Shown one piece after another: positions 24,373-33,305 of a DNA stretch of 46,428 nucleotides. Under the pieces are notes generated by a model. The model was not told where the DNA came from. It searched no databases and saw nothing but the letters and a program-made list of their open reading frames with translations. The position numbers were made by a program, and so were the translations under genes. Source of the DNA: JBDIVL01 sp039794405 (GTDB lineage Bacteria > Planctomycetota > Brocadiia > Brocadiales > Brocadiaceae); contig JBDIVL010000032.1 in NCBI GenBank assembly GCA_039794405.1, positions 1 to 46,428 of the forward strand, read 5' to 3'. How positions within the stretch are numbered: the stretch's first letter is position 1; the number at the start of each line of letters is the position of its first letter.

Positions 24373-25626
24373 TTAATTAGCCCCAATGCTCTGCATTAAT
24401 TTTATTAGGGGTACAAACATGGCTATTACGATAAAGCCAACGGAACCACCCAAAAATACAATCATCATAGGTTCTATCAGGCTGACCATTGCCTCTACAG
24501 TCCGGTCTACCTCATCGTCATAATTATCCGCCACCTTGGTAAGCATTTTATCCAGTTCTCCCGTTTCTTCGCCTACTTCTACCATATTGACTACAATCTC
24601 GTTACAGATCTTTGAATCCCTAAGGGGCTTTGCAATGCTCTCTCCTCCCCTTATACTATCATGGATGCGCTGGATTGCCTGTGCCATAGCGGCATTCCCT
24701 GTGGCGTCTTTAACGTTATTGAGCGCATCTAGGATAGGCACGCCGCTCGACGTTAGCGTTGCAAGGGTGCGGGTAAACCGTGAAACGGCCGATTTATTTA
24801 TGATCTTTCCCATAACGGGTATTTTAAATTTTGTATTGTCGATGAGTAGCCGTATTTTTTTTATCTTTCCCAAAAGCTTGTAAAGGATAAAACTACCGAA
24901 AGGAACTGAAGGAATAAACATCCAGTGTGTCTTGAGAATGAGACTAAAGGTAATAAGCATTCTAGTAGGAACGGGTAATTCCAAACTTAATTCTTCATAA
25001 ATTTTTGCAAAGTTTGGGATGATAAAAATCATGAGACCTATTAAGATGGCGCCTGCAACAAACATGACAACGGACGGATATATCATGGCACTGATAATTT
25101 TTCTTAAAAGCCGCTCCATCTTTTCCCGAAAGTCCGCTAGTCGCTGCAGGATAATATCCAGAGAGCCACTTACTTCACCTGCCTTTACAATACTAACATA
25201 GAGTTTATCAAAAACCCTCGGATGTCTTGCAAGTGCCCCGGAAAGTGTATTCCCCCCTTCGATATCCTCGATAACCTTTAGTATTGTCTTTTTGAATAGT
25301 CCCTTTTTCATTTGGGATTCGAGTATCTTTAAACCACGGATAATAGGGAGTCCTGCATCCTGGAGTGTCGACAGTTGTCGTGTAAAGGCAGTTATATTTT
25401 TTGATTTAACCCTATTAATAGAAATAGATATTTCTTTATGTTTTTTTTGGATTTTATCTGAAGTAAAGGATGTCTTTTTTTGAGAGATGTGTATTTCTTT
25501 AACATTGGTGGGAAAATAACCTATTGCACGTACCTTTGCAACAGCGTCATCCTGGCTGGATGCCTCAATCCTGTCTTTAACCGTTTGCCCCTTCTTATCA
25601 ACAGCAGTGTATTGAAAAGTGGACAT
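24373..25626 (-). CDS. gspF: GspF/PilC-type inner-membrane platform protein
   Basis: About 417 residues. It begins MSTFQYTAVDKKGQ and carries two T2SSF repeats: one around residues 70-190 (FTRQLSTLQDAGLPIIRGLK, VSIVKAGEVSGSLDIIL) and one from about 270 (FTRTLATLTSSGVPILDAL, MVEVGEETGELDKML). Three membrane helices are seen, near 165-190, 215-240 and at the C-terminus (MIVFLGGSVGFIVIAMFVPL). It is the platform on which the ATPase acts. The start is ATG 25626, seven codons inside the longest frame, since AAGGAG at its front is the ribosome-binding site and overlaps the earlier TTG. It follows the second GspE gene with 22 bases between. Confidence 0.92.
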   Translation of the reverse strand: MSTFQYTAVDKKGQTVKDRIEASSQDDAVAKVRAIGYFPTNVKEIHISQKKTSFTSDKIQKKHKEISISINRVKSKNITAFTRQLSTLQDAGLPIIRGLKILESQMKKGLFKKTILKVIEDIEGGNTLSGALARHPRVFDKLYVSIVKAGEVSGSLDIILQRLADFREKMERLLRKIISAMIYPSVVMFVAGAILIGLMIFIIPNFAKIYEELSLELPVPTRMLITFSLILKTHWMFIPSVPFGSFILYKLLGKIKKIRLLIDNTKFKIPVMGKIINKSAVSRFTRTLATLTSSGVPILDALNNVKDATGNAAMAQAIQRIHDSIRGGESIAKPLRDSKICNEIVVNMVEVGEETGELDKMLTKVADNYDDEVDRTVEAMVSLIEPMMIVFLGGSVGFIVIAMFVPLIKLMQSIGAN

Positions 25627-25648
25627 TAGGAAGACTCTCCTTTTCAAC

Positions 25649-27391
25649 TTATATGAGCATCGTTTCTCTTACGACTTCCGGAATAGTTGTTAAGCCATTG
25701 TGTATTGCTGTTAATCCACTATCTCTTAAGGTATTCATTCCGTTTCTTTTTGCGGCCATTCTCATTGCACCAGTACTTGCCTGTTCTATTATCAACCGCC
25801 GTATATCATCGGTGATGATCATGATCTCATAGATGCCCATGCGCCCCTTATATCCGATATTGTGGCAGTTATTACACCCTTTGCCCCGAAAGAACCTTTT
25901 CCCTTTGGCATCTGCCCTTGTAAGGTTTAATTCCATTAATGATTCTTCAGAAGGTGTATACTCTTCTTTACAGAAATTACATATCCTGCGGACTAATCTC
26001 TGGCTAATGACAGCCTCTACTGTAGCAGCGATCAGGTATGGCCTGATATCCATATTGATTAAACGTGTTACCGCAGTTGGGGAATCGTTGGTATGCAGTG
26101 TACTAAAAACCAAGTGTCCTGTCAAGGATGCTTGTATAGCGATCCTAGCTGTTTCCTCATCACGTATTTCACCTACAAGGATAATGTCGGGATCTTGTCT
26201 TAAAATTGCCCTTAAGCACTGTGCGAAAGTTACCCCTATGGATGTATTTATCTGTACCTGAGTAAGCCCGTCAATATCGTATTCTACCGGGTCTTCCGTT
26301 GTGATAATTTTTGTGCCGATCTCATTTAAATAATTAAGTGCCGCATATAAAGTAGTTGTTTTTCCAGAACCGGTTGGTCCAGTAACAAGGACTATTCCAT
26401 TGGGCTTATTTATTAATTGATATATCAGTTTTAGCTCATCAGGGTAAAACCCCAAAGTATCCAAATTTAGCGATACGGCAGATTTGTTTAGCAGGCGCAT
26501 AACGATACTTTCCCCGTATTTCGTTGGTAGTGTAGAAACACGCATATCGACGAATGTTCCTCCAATGTTTAATTGAATGCGCCCATCCTGAGGTAATCTC
26601 CGTTCTGAAATATCCATACCCGACAGAACTTTTATTCTGGAAGCAATGGGTAATCCAAGCTGGCGTGGTGGAGAAATTTTTTCATAAAGTATACCATCGA
26701 TACGGTATCGAACTTTAAACCCATCTCCAAAAGCTTCGAAATGGATATCACTGGCTTTATCCAATATAGCATCCAGGAACATAAGGCCAACCCAATTTTT
26801 AACTGGGGCGGTAACGGCCATTTTTTTTAGTTCTTCTATGTCAATATGTTCTCCTTTCAGGGATTCCCCGTATGATGCATCTTCCTTAAACTCTAATAAG
26901 AGTTGTTCCACAGACTCGTGCTTTTTGGGATAGTATTTTTCTAAGGCACGAATCACAGCATCCTTATGGCAGAGGAGTGGTTTTATGGGGTGTTTCAGGA
27001 TGAGTCTTAGATCATCCAGGGTTTCAAAGTCTAATGCATCCGCCTGAACAATAGCAAGGGTATCACTTTTTTTCTGGATGGGAATTATACGATATAATTG
27101 CGCAACAGCGGGGGGTACTATTTGAATAATCTCTGCCGGTATATCCATGTCTTCGATATTTACAATTTCTAATCCCAGATATTCGCTCAGCGCAACCAGG
27201 ATTTGCTCGTTTGTTACATACTGGAGGCTTACCAGGATATCCCCGAGTAGACCTCCTTTCTGTTTTTGAACTTCAAGTGCCTCCTGGATTTGGTCTTCAG
27301 TGACAAGACCTTTATCTTTCAGGATTTGTCCAAAGAGCCTTCTCTTTGCTTCAGTTTTAACATCTCTTTTCTTTATTTCGTTTATTTGCAT
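25649..27391 (-). CDS. GspE/PilB-type secretion ATPase (second copy)
   Basis: 580 residues. An N-terminal MshEN/T2SSE-N region (about 1-150: FGQILKDKGLVTEDQIQEAL, LGLEIVNIEDMDIP) precedes the hexameric ATPase: Walker A GPTGSGKTTTLYA, Asp box EDPVEYDIDGLTQ, Walker B DIILVGEIRDEETA, the His box GHLVFSTLHTND, and the tetracysteine CNFC and CNNC pair about 45 residues apart. All needed residues for an assembly ATPase are in place. It is directly upstream of gspF. A paralog with its own copy of all motifs precedes it, so the two may power separate steps or form mixed complexes; that is inference. Confidence 0.92.
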   Translation of the reverse strand: MQINEIKKRDVKTEAKRRLFGQILKDKGLVTEDQIQEALEVQKQKGGLLGDILVSLQYVTNEQILVALSEYLGLEIVNIEDMDIPAEIIQIVPPAVAQLYRIIPIQKKSDTLAIVQADALDFETLDDLRLILKHPIKPLLCHKDAVIRALEKYYPKKHESVEQLLLEFKEDASYGESLKGEHIDIEELKKMAVTAPVKNWVGLMFLDAILDKASDIHFEAFGDGFKVRYRIDGILYEKISPPRQLGLPIASRIKVLSGMDISERRLPQDGRIQLNIGGTFVDMRVSTLPTKYGESIVMRLLNKSAVSLNLDTLGFYPDELKLIYQLINKPNGIVLVTGPTGSGKTTTLYAALNYLNEIGTKIITTEDPVEYDIDGLTQVQINTSIGVTFAQCLRAILRQDPDIILVGEIRDEETARIAIQASLTGHLVFSTLHTNDSPTAVTRLINMDIRPYLIAATVEAVISQRLVRRICNFCKEEYTPSEESLMELNLTRADAKGKRFFRGKGCNNCHNIGYKGRMGIYEIMIITDDIRRLIIEQASTGAMRMAAKRNGMNTLRDSGLTAIHNGLTTIPEVVRETMLI

Positions 27392-27440
27392 AATGAAATC
27401 CTAGCAAGGCAGAGCCTCAGACCTATGAAAAGTGAGATAT

Positions 27441-27457
27441 ACGATACATAGTATCGT
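27441..27457. repeat. Small hairpin between ATPase genes
   Basis: ACGATAC (27441-27447) pairs with GTATCGT (27451-27457) around a 3-base loop. It lies in the 133-base spacer between the two ATPase genes. No T-run; function unclear. Confidence 0.35.
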
Positions 27458-27524
27458 GTATCGAAAGCTTGACTCATTGGTAAAGATAAACCTATTATAA
27501 AGGTTTTAAAGTTGGAATGTCCCA

Positions 27525-29231
27525 CTAATCTCCCATCCCTGCTACCCTGAGTACTTCTTCTAAGGTAGTTTTGCCATCTATTGCCTTTCTTAAGCCGTCT
27601 TCTTTAAGCGTTGTCATTCCCAATGTTATTGCAGTTTTTCTCATTTCATCAGTAGAGGCCATGCGATATGTCAAATCGCGTAAAGTTTCGTTCATATCAA
27701 GCAGTTCATAAATGCCGACTCTGCCATAGTATCCTGTATTATTGCAGTTCTTACAGCCTTTTCCTTTGTAAAAGATGAGATCTTTTAGGTTTTCAACCTC
27801 AAATCCCATGTTTAATAACTGTTCTGGTGTATATTGGATGGGTTCTTTACAATGTGTACAAATTGTCCTAATCAACCGTTGCGCCATGATGCCCTGTAAG
27901 GAAGTAGCGACGAGAAAAGGTTTTATCCTCATATCGATGAGTCTTGTGATAGCAGAGGGTGCATCGTTTGTATGAAGGGTGCTCAAGACGAGATGCCCCG
28001 TTAAGGCTGCAGCGATTGCAGTATCTGCCGTTTCAGCATCGCGTATCTCTCCAACGAGAATAATATTTGGATCTTGACGGAGCATCGTTCGCAGGATCGT
28101 AGGAAAACTAAAGCCTATCTTTTCTATTACCTCACATTGGTTAATGCCCCGGAGGGTATACTCCACGGGGTCTTCCGCCGTAATGATCTTTGTGTCGGTC
28201 TTGTTGAGTTCATTTATCGTAGCATATAATGTGGTAGTTTTACCACTCCCTGTAGGGCCGGTAATAAGGAATATGCCATTTGGTCTTTTGATAATGGAGT
28301 GAAAGCGTTTAAAATCGTTTTCATAAAATTCCAGGTTTTTCAAATCCATCAAGGCTGCTGATTTCTCTAGGAGACGCATAACCACACTTTCCCCGTAGAT
28401 GGAGGGCAGGCAGGACACCCGAATATCCAAATCTTTATCTGCATATTTAATATTGATACGTCCATCCTGTGGTCTCCTTTTTTCTGATATATCTATATTC
28501 GATAATATCTTAATCCTGGAAATAATAGAATCCTGAAGTCGCTTTGGGAGTGTATCTGCCTCTTGACACACTCCATCAACACGGTAACGTATACGCACTC
28601 TGTTCGAGAAAGGTTCTACGTGGATATCACTGGCGCGGGATGTTATAGCCTTGTTGATCAGTAAAGAAACGAGTTGAATAATAGGCCCTTCATCTTCTAT
28701 AGTACTTGCCTCTATATGAGAATTTTCTATTATTTTCATCTCTCCGGCGTTTGGTGAGGTTCCATGGACTGTAAATTCTTTCAACAAGGTATCAATGGTT
28801 TCTGCAGATTCCCGTTCATAATATTTATGGATAGCGTTTTTTATGTTTTCAAGGGTAGCAAGGACGTATTTGAAGTCTGTATTGAGCATAAAACGCAAAT
28901 TATCTATGAATCCGATGTCCGGTTGATTACTTACGGCAATGGTAATGACCCCATTGCTTTTTGATATAGGTATAATGTGGTGTTTTTTTACAATTTGTGC
29001 AGGTAATAAATTAATGATCTCTGGTGAAATATGGGTTTTATCCAATTCGATTACGGGCAGGTCATATTGCGAGGCAAGGCACTGAACGATTTCAGAATAT
29101 GTTGAATATCCTAATTTGACAAGTGCCTCCTCCATCAAGATGTTCTCTTTCTTTTGTATTTCTTTGGCCTTATTCAACTGTTCCTGGGTAATTATATTCT
29201 TGTTTAATAAGACATCTTCTATGTGATACAT
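27525..29231 (-). CDS. GspE/PilB-type secretion ATPase (first copy)
   Basis: 568 residues with the same layout as the next gene: MshEN-like N-terminus (LLNKNIITQEQLNKAKEIQK), Walker A GPTGSGKTTTLYAT, EDPVEYTLRGINQCE, Walker B NIILVGEIRDAETAD, GHLVLSTLHTND, and a zinc-binding CTHC and CKNC pair. It is the first gene of the minus-strand secretion/pilus run and starts 111 bases from the divergent cobT. It lacks visible defects. Which of the two ATPases drives pseudopilus assembly cannot be told from sequence. Confidence 0.92.
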   Translation of the reverse strand: MYHIEDVLLNKNIITQEQLNKAKEIQKKENILMEEALVKLGYSTYSEIVQCLASQYDLPVIELDKTHISPEIINLLPAQIVKKHHIIPISKSNGVITIAVSNQPDIGFIDNLRFMLNTDFKYVLATLENIKNAIHKYYERESAETIDTLLKEFTVHGTSPNAGEMKIIENSHIEASTIEDEGPIIQLVSLLINKAITSRASDIHVEPFSNRVRIRYRVDGVCQEADTLPKRLQDSIISRIKILSNIDISEKRRPQDGRINIKYADKDLDIRVSCLPSIYGESVVMRLLEKSAALMDLKNLEFYENDFKRFHSIIKRPNGIFLITGPTGSGKTTTLYATINELNKTDTKIITAEDPVEYTLRGINQCEVIEKIGFSFPTILRTMLRQDPNIILVGEIRDAETADTAIAAALTGHLVLSTLHTNDAPSAITRLIDMRIKPFLVATSLQGIMAQRLIRTICTHCKEPIQYTPEQLLNMGFEVENLKDLIFYKGKGCKNCNNTGYYGRVGIYELLDMNETLRDLTYRMASTDEMRKTAITLGMTTLKEDGLRKAIDGKTTLEEVLRVAGMGD

Positions 29232-29312
29232 AGATTTTTCAGATTGAATTTGCTTGAATTACCTTGTTAAGATAGATAAAATCTTAGCCTATTTTTAAAG
29301 TGGAGGCATTCT

Positions 29313-29341
29313 ATAATAGAATAACTTTTTGCAAATTGCAA
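29313..29341 (-). promoter_or_regulatory. Possible promoter of secretion cluster
   Basis: On the minus strand TTGCAA (29336-29341) and TATTAT (29313-29318) are 17 bp apart, facing the first ATPase gene. It would overlap the start region of cobT on the other strand. Moderate match to the sigma-70 consensus. Confidence 0.45.
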
Positions 29342-29342
29342 T

Positions 29343-30437
29343 ATGAGATTATTAGAACATACCATAAGGCATATATCAGAGGTTTTGGTAGACCCGGATG
29401 GCAAAATTGGGGCAAGATTTAAGTCGTTTGCCATACCAGGTGGCAGTCTCGGAAGGCTTGAGGGCCTGGCAACAATTTATGCATCAATAAAAGGTCGTCT
29501 GCCCTGTGAAATAAAGTACAAAAAAATGTTTACTATGGCAGGTGATCATGGTGTTGTAGATGAGGGTGTAAGTGCCTTTCCACAACAGGTTACCGGGCAA
29601 ATGGTACAGAATTTTATGGATGGAGGTGCGGCAATTAATGTTCTTGCACGCCATATCGGTGCAAAGGTGATTGTGGTTGATTGTGGAGTAGCTTCACATC
29701 TTGAGTTGAAGCAGTCCAGCAGCCAGCATCAGGGGCAGGAATTAAAGATAAAAAAAATTGGTTTGGGTACAAAGAATATGGCTGTTGGTCCCGCAATGAC
29801 GCGAGAGGAGGCTGTTCGTTCTCTTGAGATTGGTATTGAATTGATTGAAGAAGAGCTAAAAGAGGGTCTTGATATTATTGGTATTGGTGATATGGGAATC
29901 GCAAATACCACACCAAGCAGTGCCATTCTTGCTGTTCTGGGCAAACTGGATGTTGAATTTGCAACGGGCTGTGGAACGGGGTTAGATGAAGAATCATTGC
30001 AAAGAAAGATTGGTGTAATACAAAAAGCAATTGATGTGAATCGACCCAACCCAAACGATCCAATAGATGTGTTGTCAAAAATCGGCGGATATGAGATTGG
30101 CGGCCTTGCTGGTCTGTGCCTGGGTGCTGCACGGTATCGTATACCAGTAATTCTGGATGGGTTCATCTCAACAGCAGGTGCCCTGATTGCTCATGCGATT
30201 GAACCGAAAATAAACTCATATCTCATAGCCTCTCATGTTTCCGCCGAAAAGGGACACAGGATGATGTTAAACTTGCTAAGTAAAATTCCATTACTAGATC
30301 TTCATATGAGATTAGGTGAAGGAACTGGTGCTGCATTAGGTATGGGACTCGTAGAAACAGGAGTAAAACTCTTGCATGAAATGGCTACATTTCGTGAAGC
30401 GGGAGTCTCAAAACCAACAACTACTAACCAGAAATAG
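29343..30437 (+). CDS. cobT: Nicotinate-nucleotide-dimethylbenzimidazole phosphoribosyltransferase
   Basis: 364 residues. CobT makes alpha-ribazole phosphate for the lower ligand of cobalamin. Signature blocks are PGGSLGRLEGLA, FTMAGDHGVVDEGVSAFPQQVT, GIGDMGIANTTPS, GGYEIGGLAG and, near residue 337, MRLGEGTGAALGMG, whose Glu is the catalytic base in the family. The ATG at 29343 has no good ribosome-binding site. It stands divergent to the secretion cluster and converges with the cbi genes; it is the only cobalamin gene here on the plus strand. It should act in the cytoplasm on imported or synthesised base. Confidence 0.94.
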   Translation: MRLLEHTIRHISEVLVDPDGKIGARFKSFAIPGGSLGRLEGLATIYASIKGRLPCEIKYKKMFTMAGDHGVVDEGVSAFPQQVTGQMVQNFMDGGAAINVLARHIGAKVIVVDCGVASHLELKQSSSQHQGQELKIKKIGLGTKNMAVGPAMTREEAVRSLEIGIELIEEELKEGLDIIGIGDMGIANTTPSSAILAVLGKLDVEFATGCGTGLDEESLQRKIGVIQKAIDVNRPNPNDPIDVLSKIGGYEIGGLAGLCLGAARYRIPVILDGFISTAGALIAHAIEPKINSYLIASHVSAEKGHRMMLNLLSKIPLLDLHMRLGEGTGAALGMGLVETGVKLLHEMATFREAGVSKPTTTNQK

Positions 30438-30465
30438 CAAGCGTGGGTTTAGCTTAAATCTCGCG

Positions 30466-30546
30466 GATGTTTCGGTGAATCCCTTCATCGAAACAAGGCA
30501 GCGCCAAGACATACATGGATTTTCGGCGGGGACACACCGAAACATC
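30466..30546. repeat. Nested inverted repeat between cobT and cbiL
   Basis: GATGTTTCGGTG (30466-30477) and CACCGAAACATC (30535-30546) form a perfect 12-bp inverted repeat. Inside it, GTTTCG and CGAAAC can form a smaller alternative hairpin. It lies between two converging genes, so it could serve as a bidirectional terminator, but there is no strong T-run. It may also be a miniature repeat. Confidence 0.5.
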
Positions 30547-30609
30547 AAGAACTAGATACAACAAATAACAGCAAATAACAACGAATAATCAGAAGTGATA
30601 AGCGGCGAT

Positions 30610-31320
30610 CTAGCTTAGTCTTTTCTTTACAATCAAAACAGACATGTATCCTCTTCCACTGCCTTTTAAGGATACGATATCATGGGTGAGGTAAGCATTT
30701 GTTTGCCCGATATAAGAGGCAAATAAGGCATTTTCCAAAAGTTTCATCTCTTCAAGTAATTGAATTACCTCATCCAATTTTTTTGCAACCTTCATCATAA
30801 TGACGGTATCAAATGTCTCCAGGACAGGGCGCAACTCATGAATATCCACTGGTACCGGGATTACAGCTAACCGCTCATCTCCCGCTAGAAGTGGATAATT
30901 AGCAACGCAGGCGGCAGCATTGTATGATGTAATGCCAGGGATTGTATGTATGGCGTGATCCGGTAACAGGGAAATCAGATGGCGCAGCAAATAGATATAG
31001 GTACTGAAGGTTAATGGGTCCCCCAGGGTCAGATATGCAACATCGAATCCGGCAGTAACTTCTGCATGAATTTCTTTTGCCGCTTTGAGCCATGCGGCGT
31101 TTAGTGTGAGTTTGTCCTTAGTCATGGGATAAATCTGCTGAATAACTCTTTTTTCCTTCACATAATCCTTGACGATTTCCCATGCCAGGCTATCTTCTTT
31201 GGTATCAGATCGCGGGATAAAAATACAGTCCACCTGTTGAATTGTATGGATTGCTTTTTGTGTGAGGAGTTCTGGGTCGCCCGGACCTAACCCAATACCA
31301 TAAAAATTTCCAGTTTTCAT
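30610..31320 (-). CDS. cbiL: (Cobalt-)precorrin-2 C20-methyltransferase
   Basis: 236 residues, SAM-dependent tetrapyrrole methylase that adds the C20 methyl of the corrin ring. Blocks: FYGIGLGPGDPELLTQKA at the N-terminus, FIPRSDTKEDS, VAYLTLGDPLTFSTYIYLL (the glycine-rich GDP loop), HTIPGITSYNAAA and MMKVAKKLDEV near the end. CbiL and CobI cannot be separated by sequence alone; the presence of CbiX and CbiD next door favours the cobalt-first (anaerobic) pathway, hence cbiL. It follows cbiE at 168 bases and is the last gene of the minus-strand cobalamin group. Confidence 0.9.
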   Translation of the reverse strand: MKTGNFYGIGLGPGDPELLTQKAIHTIQQVDCIFIPRSDTKEDSLAWEIVKDYVKEKRVIQQIYPMTKDKLTLNAAWLKAAKEIHAEVTAGFDVAYLTLGDPLTFSTYIYLLRHLISLLPDHAIHTIPGITSYNAAACVANYPLLAGDERLAVIPVPVDIHELRPVLETFDTVIMMKVAKKLDEVIQLLEEMKLLENALFASYIGQTNAYLTHDIVSLKGSGRGYMSVLIVKKRLS

Positions 31321-31488
31321 TTGATGTTATTTACCATTTGCGAAACAATGACTTTCCAGTCGATCCGCTTCTTCAAAATGACAATTTTAGAATATTCGGT
31401 TTCATATATTGAATACTATAGTTGATATTTTTCATTCACTGTCCACTAACTTCTTATCATTTCTCTGTGCCTGAGCAGTTATCAGAAT

Positions 31489-32133
31489 TTACCTGTATTT
31501 TATAACTACCACAGATGATCCGTTTGATTTTATATGTGTAGCGGAGGCTAGGTCTAGTTCGCGGATGCGCTCTTCCGGAAGAGAGAGATTTTCGCACACA
31601 AACATTGTTCTTTCCCGGATTCCAACCTTTAGCAACCGACGGGCAATAACAGCAGGTGTATTCTCATTATCCGTCAGAATCCCAACCTTATTATGATCTT
31701 TGACCTTCTGGATAAGTTTTCCGTATTGCGCACTTCTTCCATGCAAACTGATAAAGCAGGCATCATCCCAGCTTTCTCCAATAGCTGCAAAGGCAAGTTG
31801 TATGCTGCTAATTCCCGGTATAATAGTGCAAAATTCACGGCCTACCTTCTTTATAATCAATTTTGTATAACTGAAAAAACACGGGTCTCCGCTGACGAGT
31901 ACAACAACTTGTTTCGATGAGCTCCATTGAACAATCCTATTTACCAGAATTTTATAATTTCTTTCCAGGATTATTTTTTCAGCATCAATGCCAGGAAAAA
32001 GTTTGAGTAAACGGCGACTTCCCACAAGGATATCGGCTTTTTTAATGTTGTAAAGGGCCTTGGGAGAAATATAGGCTTTCAATCCCGGCCCGCAACCTAC
32101 GATGATAATTTTGTTTTTATAGTATTTAGCCAT
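31489..32133 (-). CDS. cbiE: (Cobalt-)precorrin-7 C5-methyltransferase CbiE
   Basis: 214 residues of the tetrapyrrole methylase fold: IIIVGCGPGLKAYISPKAL, ADILVGSRRLL, VVVLVSGDPCFFSYTKLI and IPGISSIQLAFAAIGESWDD. This is the CbiE half; the CbiT (C15 methyltransferase/decarboxylase) half, often fused or adjacent, is not found in the window. The start codon lies 37 bases inside the end of cbiD, so translation is probably coupled. It methylates C5 in the later part of corrin synthesis. No visible damage. Confidence 0.88.
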   Translation of the reverse strand: MAKYYKNKIIIVGCGPGLKAYISPKALYNIKKADILVGSRRLLKLFPGIDAEKIILERNYKILVNRIVQWSSSKQVVVLVSGDPCFFSYTKLIIKKVGREFCTIIPGISSIQLAFAAIGESWDDACFISLHGRSAQYGKLIQKVKDHNKVGILTDNENTPAVIARRLLKVGIRERTMFVCENLSLPEERIRELDLASATHIKSNGSSVVVIKYR

Positions 32134-33209
32134 GATTGTGCATTTTGCGAGACGCTAATGACCGAACCCTTTATATCAAATAAAATCACTCCCAACTCAG
32201 TAGGAATGAATGTGTGTTCGTTTCTGCTGATGAATTCCCGTACTTTAGCTTCGATTTTCTCAACAATTTCATTCATTGCGGATAAGCTTTTTTGTTCTCT
32301 TAATAATTCAACCATTCCCTCTACTGTGGAAGTTGCCTGTAAGCAGTTCTGTATCATATCCGGCAAAGGGATTTGTTTGATGATTTGCATAATGATATCA
32401 TTTGCAGGCTTAGAGGCCGAACTATGGGTATAGAAGTCACCACGTAATAACTTGGCAAGTTTTCCAGGATGTCCGGCAAGAATAATCCTTTTGAAACGCC
32501 TTTTCTGAGCTGCATCCAGCATAAAGCCAACAAAATTGCTTACCTGGATAACCTGATCTCTAGGAATATCAAGAAGATTAAGAATAGAGCGTTCTCCAAG
32601 GCTTCCTGGTACCAATATCACCGTATCATACCCAATCCCATGGGCAATATCAAGTCCACATAATAAGGAGGTCTTAAAGGCGTCTTCCGACATGGGTCGG
32701 ACAATCCCTGTGGTGCCAATAATGGAGATCCCTCCAATTATACCTAATTTTGGATTAAATGTCCTTTCACCGATGATCTGACCGTTAGGTACGGAGATTG
32801 TGATTTTTGCTCCAATATCATTACCAATAACTTCCCTTACAGCATTTTCTATCATGCGTCTTGGTACAGGATTAATAGCTGCATGGCCTACTGGTACTTG
32901 CAATCCTGGTTTTGTTACACGGCCGACACCTTCGCCACCATCAATCTCTATCGTTCCCGTATTTTTCTGTTCGATTCGTGCATAGACCTTGCATCCATGT
33001 GTTACATCGGGATCATCACCGGCATCTTTTTGTACAGCACACTCTGATATATTACCGGATAACTGTTTATGGAAAATTTTAAGGTTAAGTTTTATTCCAA
33101 GTGGGGTATCAATTTCCACCTCGTCAGGAATGCTTCCTCTCAATAATCCGATAGCTGCCGCCTTAGCTGCGGCTGTTGCACAACTTCCTGTTGTATAACC
33201 GAATCTCAT
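32097..33209 (-). CDS. cbiD: Cobalt-precorrin-5B C1-methyltransferase CbiD
   Basis: 370 residues. It begins MRFGYTTGSCATAAAKAAAIGLL, the CbiD signature, followed by ECAVQKDAGDDPDVTHG, GGEGVGRVTKPGLQVPVGHAAIN, GTTGIVRPMSEDAF and LAGHPGKLAKLL. CbiD belongs to the anaerobic pathway and adds the C1 methyl after ring contraction. The 3' end overlaps cbiE by 37 bases. Upstream lies a stretch with an IS-like left end and then the cbiX-cbiC fusion. It marks the pathway here as the cobalt-early type. Confidence 0.92.
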   Translation of the reverse strand: MRFGYTTGSCATAAAKAAAIGLLRGSIPDEVEIDTPLGIKLNLKIFHKQLSGNISECAVQKDAGDDPDVTHGCKVYARIEQKNTGTIEIDGGEGVGRVTKPGLQVPVGHAAINPVPRRMIENAVREVIGNDIGAKITISVPNGQIIGERTFNPKLGIIGGISIIGTTGIVRPMSEDAFKTSLLCGLDIAHGIGYDTVILVPGSLGERSILNLLDIPRDQVIQVSNFVGFMLDAAQKRRFKRIILAGHPGKLAKLLRGDFYTHSSASKPANDIIMQIIKQIPLPDMIQNCLQATSTVEGMVELLREQKSLSAMNEIVEKIEAKVREFISRNEHTFIPTELGVILFDIKGSVISVSQNAQSWLNTIKTKLSS

Positions 33210-33238
33210 ATCATACCGATGTGTGTTAAGTCCGGAAT

Positions 33239-33286
33239 TAAACCACCTACGAAGTGAGTGGGAATAAAAAACATGCTGTAGTATTT
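33239..33286 (+). mobile_element. Possible IS200-type left-end remnant
   Basis: TAAACCACC (33239-33247) and GCTGTAGTATTT (33275-33286) repeat the same two blocks found at 6628-6636 and 6667-6678 at the left end of the deleted IS, with a spacing of 36 versus 39 bases. The middle differs. No transposase remains. It lies in the spacer between cbiD and the cbiX-cbiC gene. Confidence 0.4.
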
Positions 33287-33305
33287 ACAAAATGTTTGAA
33301 AACGA

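Noticed and set aside
24536..24883. Plus-strand frame opposite the GspF gene
   Set aside because: A shadow of the strong GspF coding signal on the minus strand.
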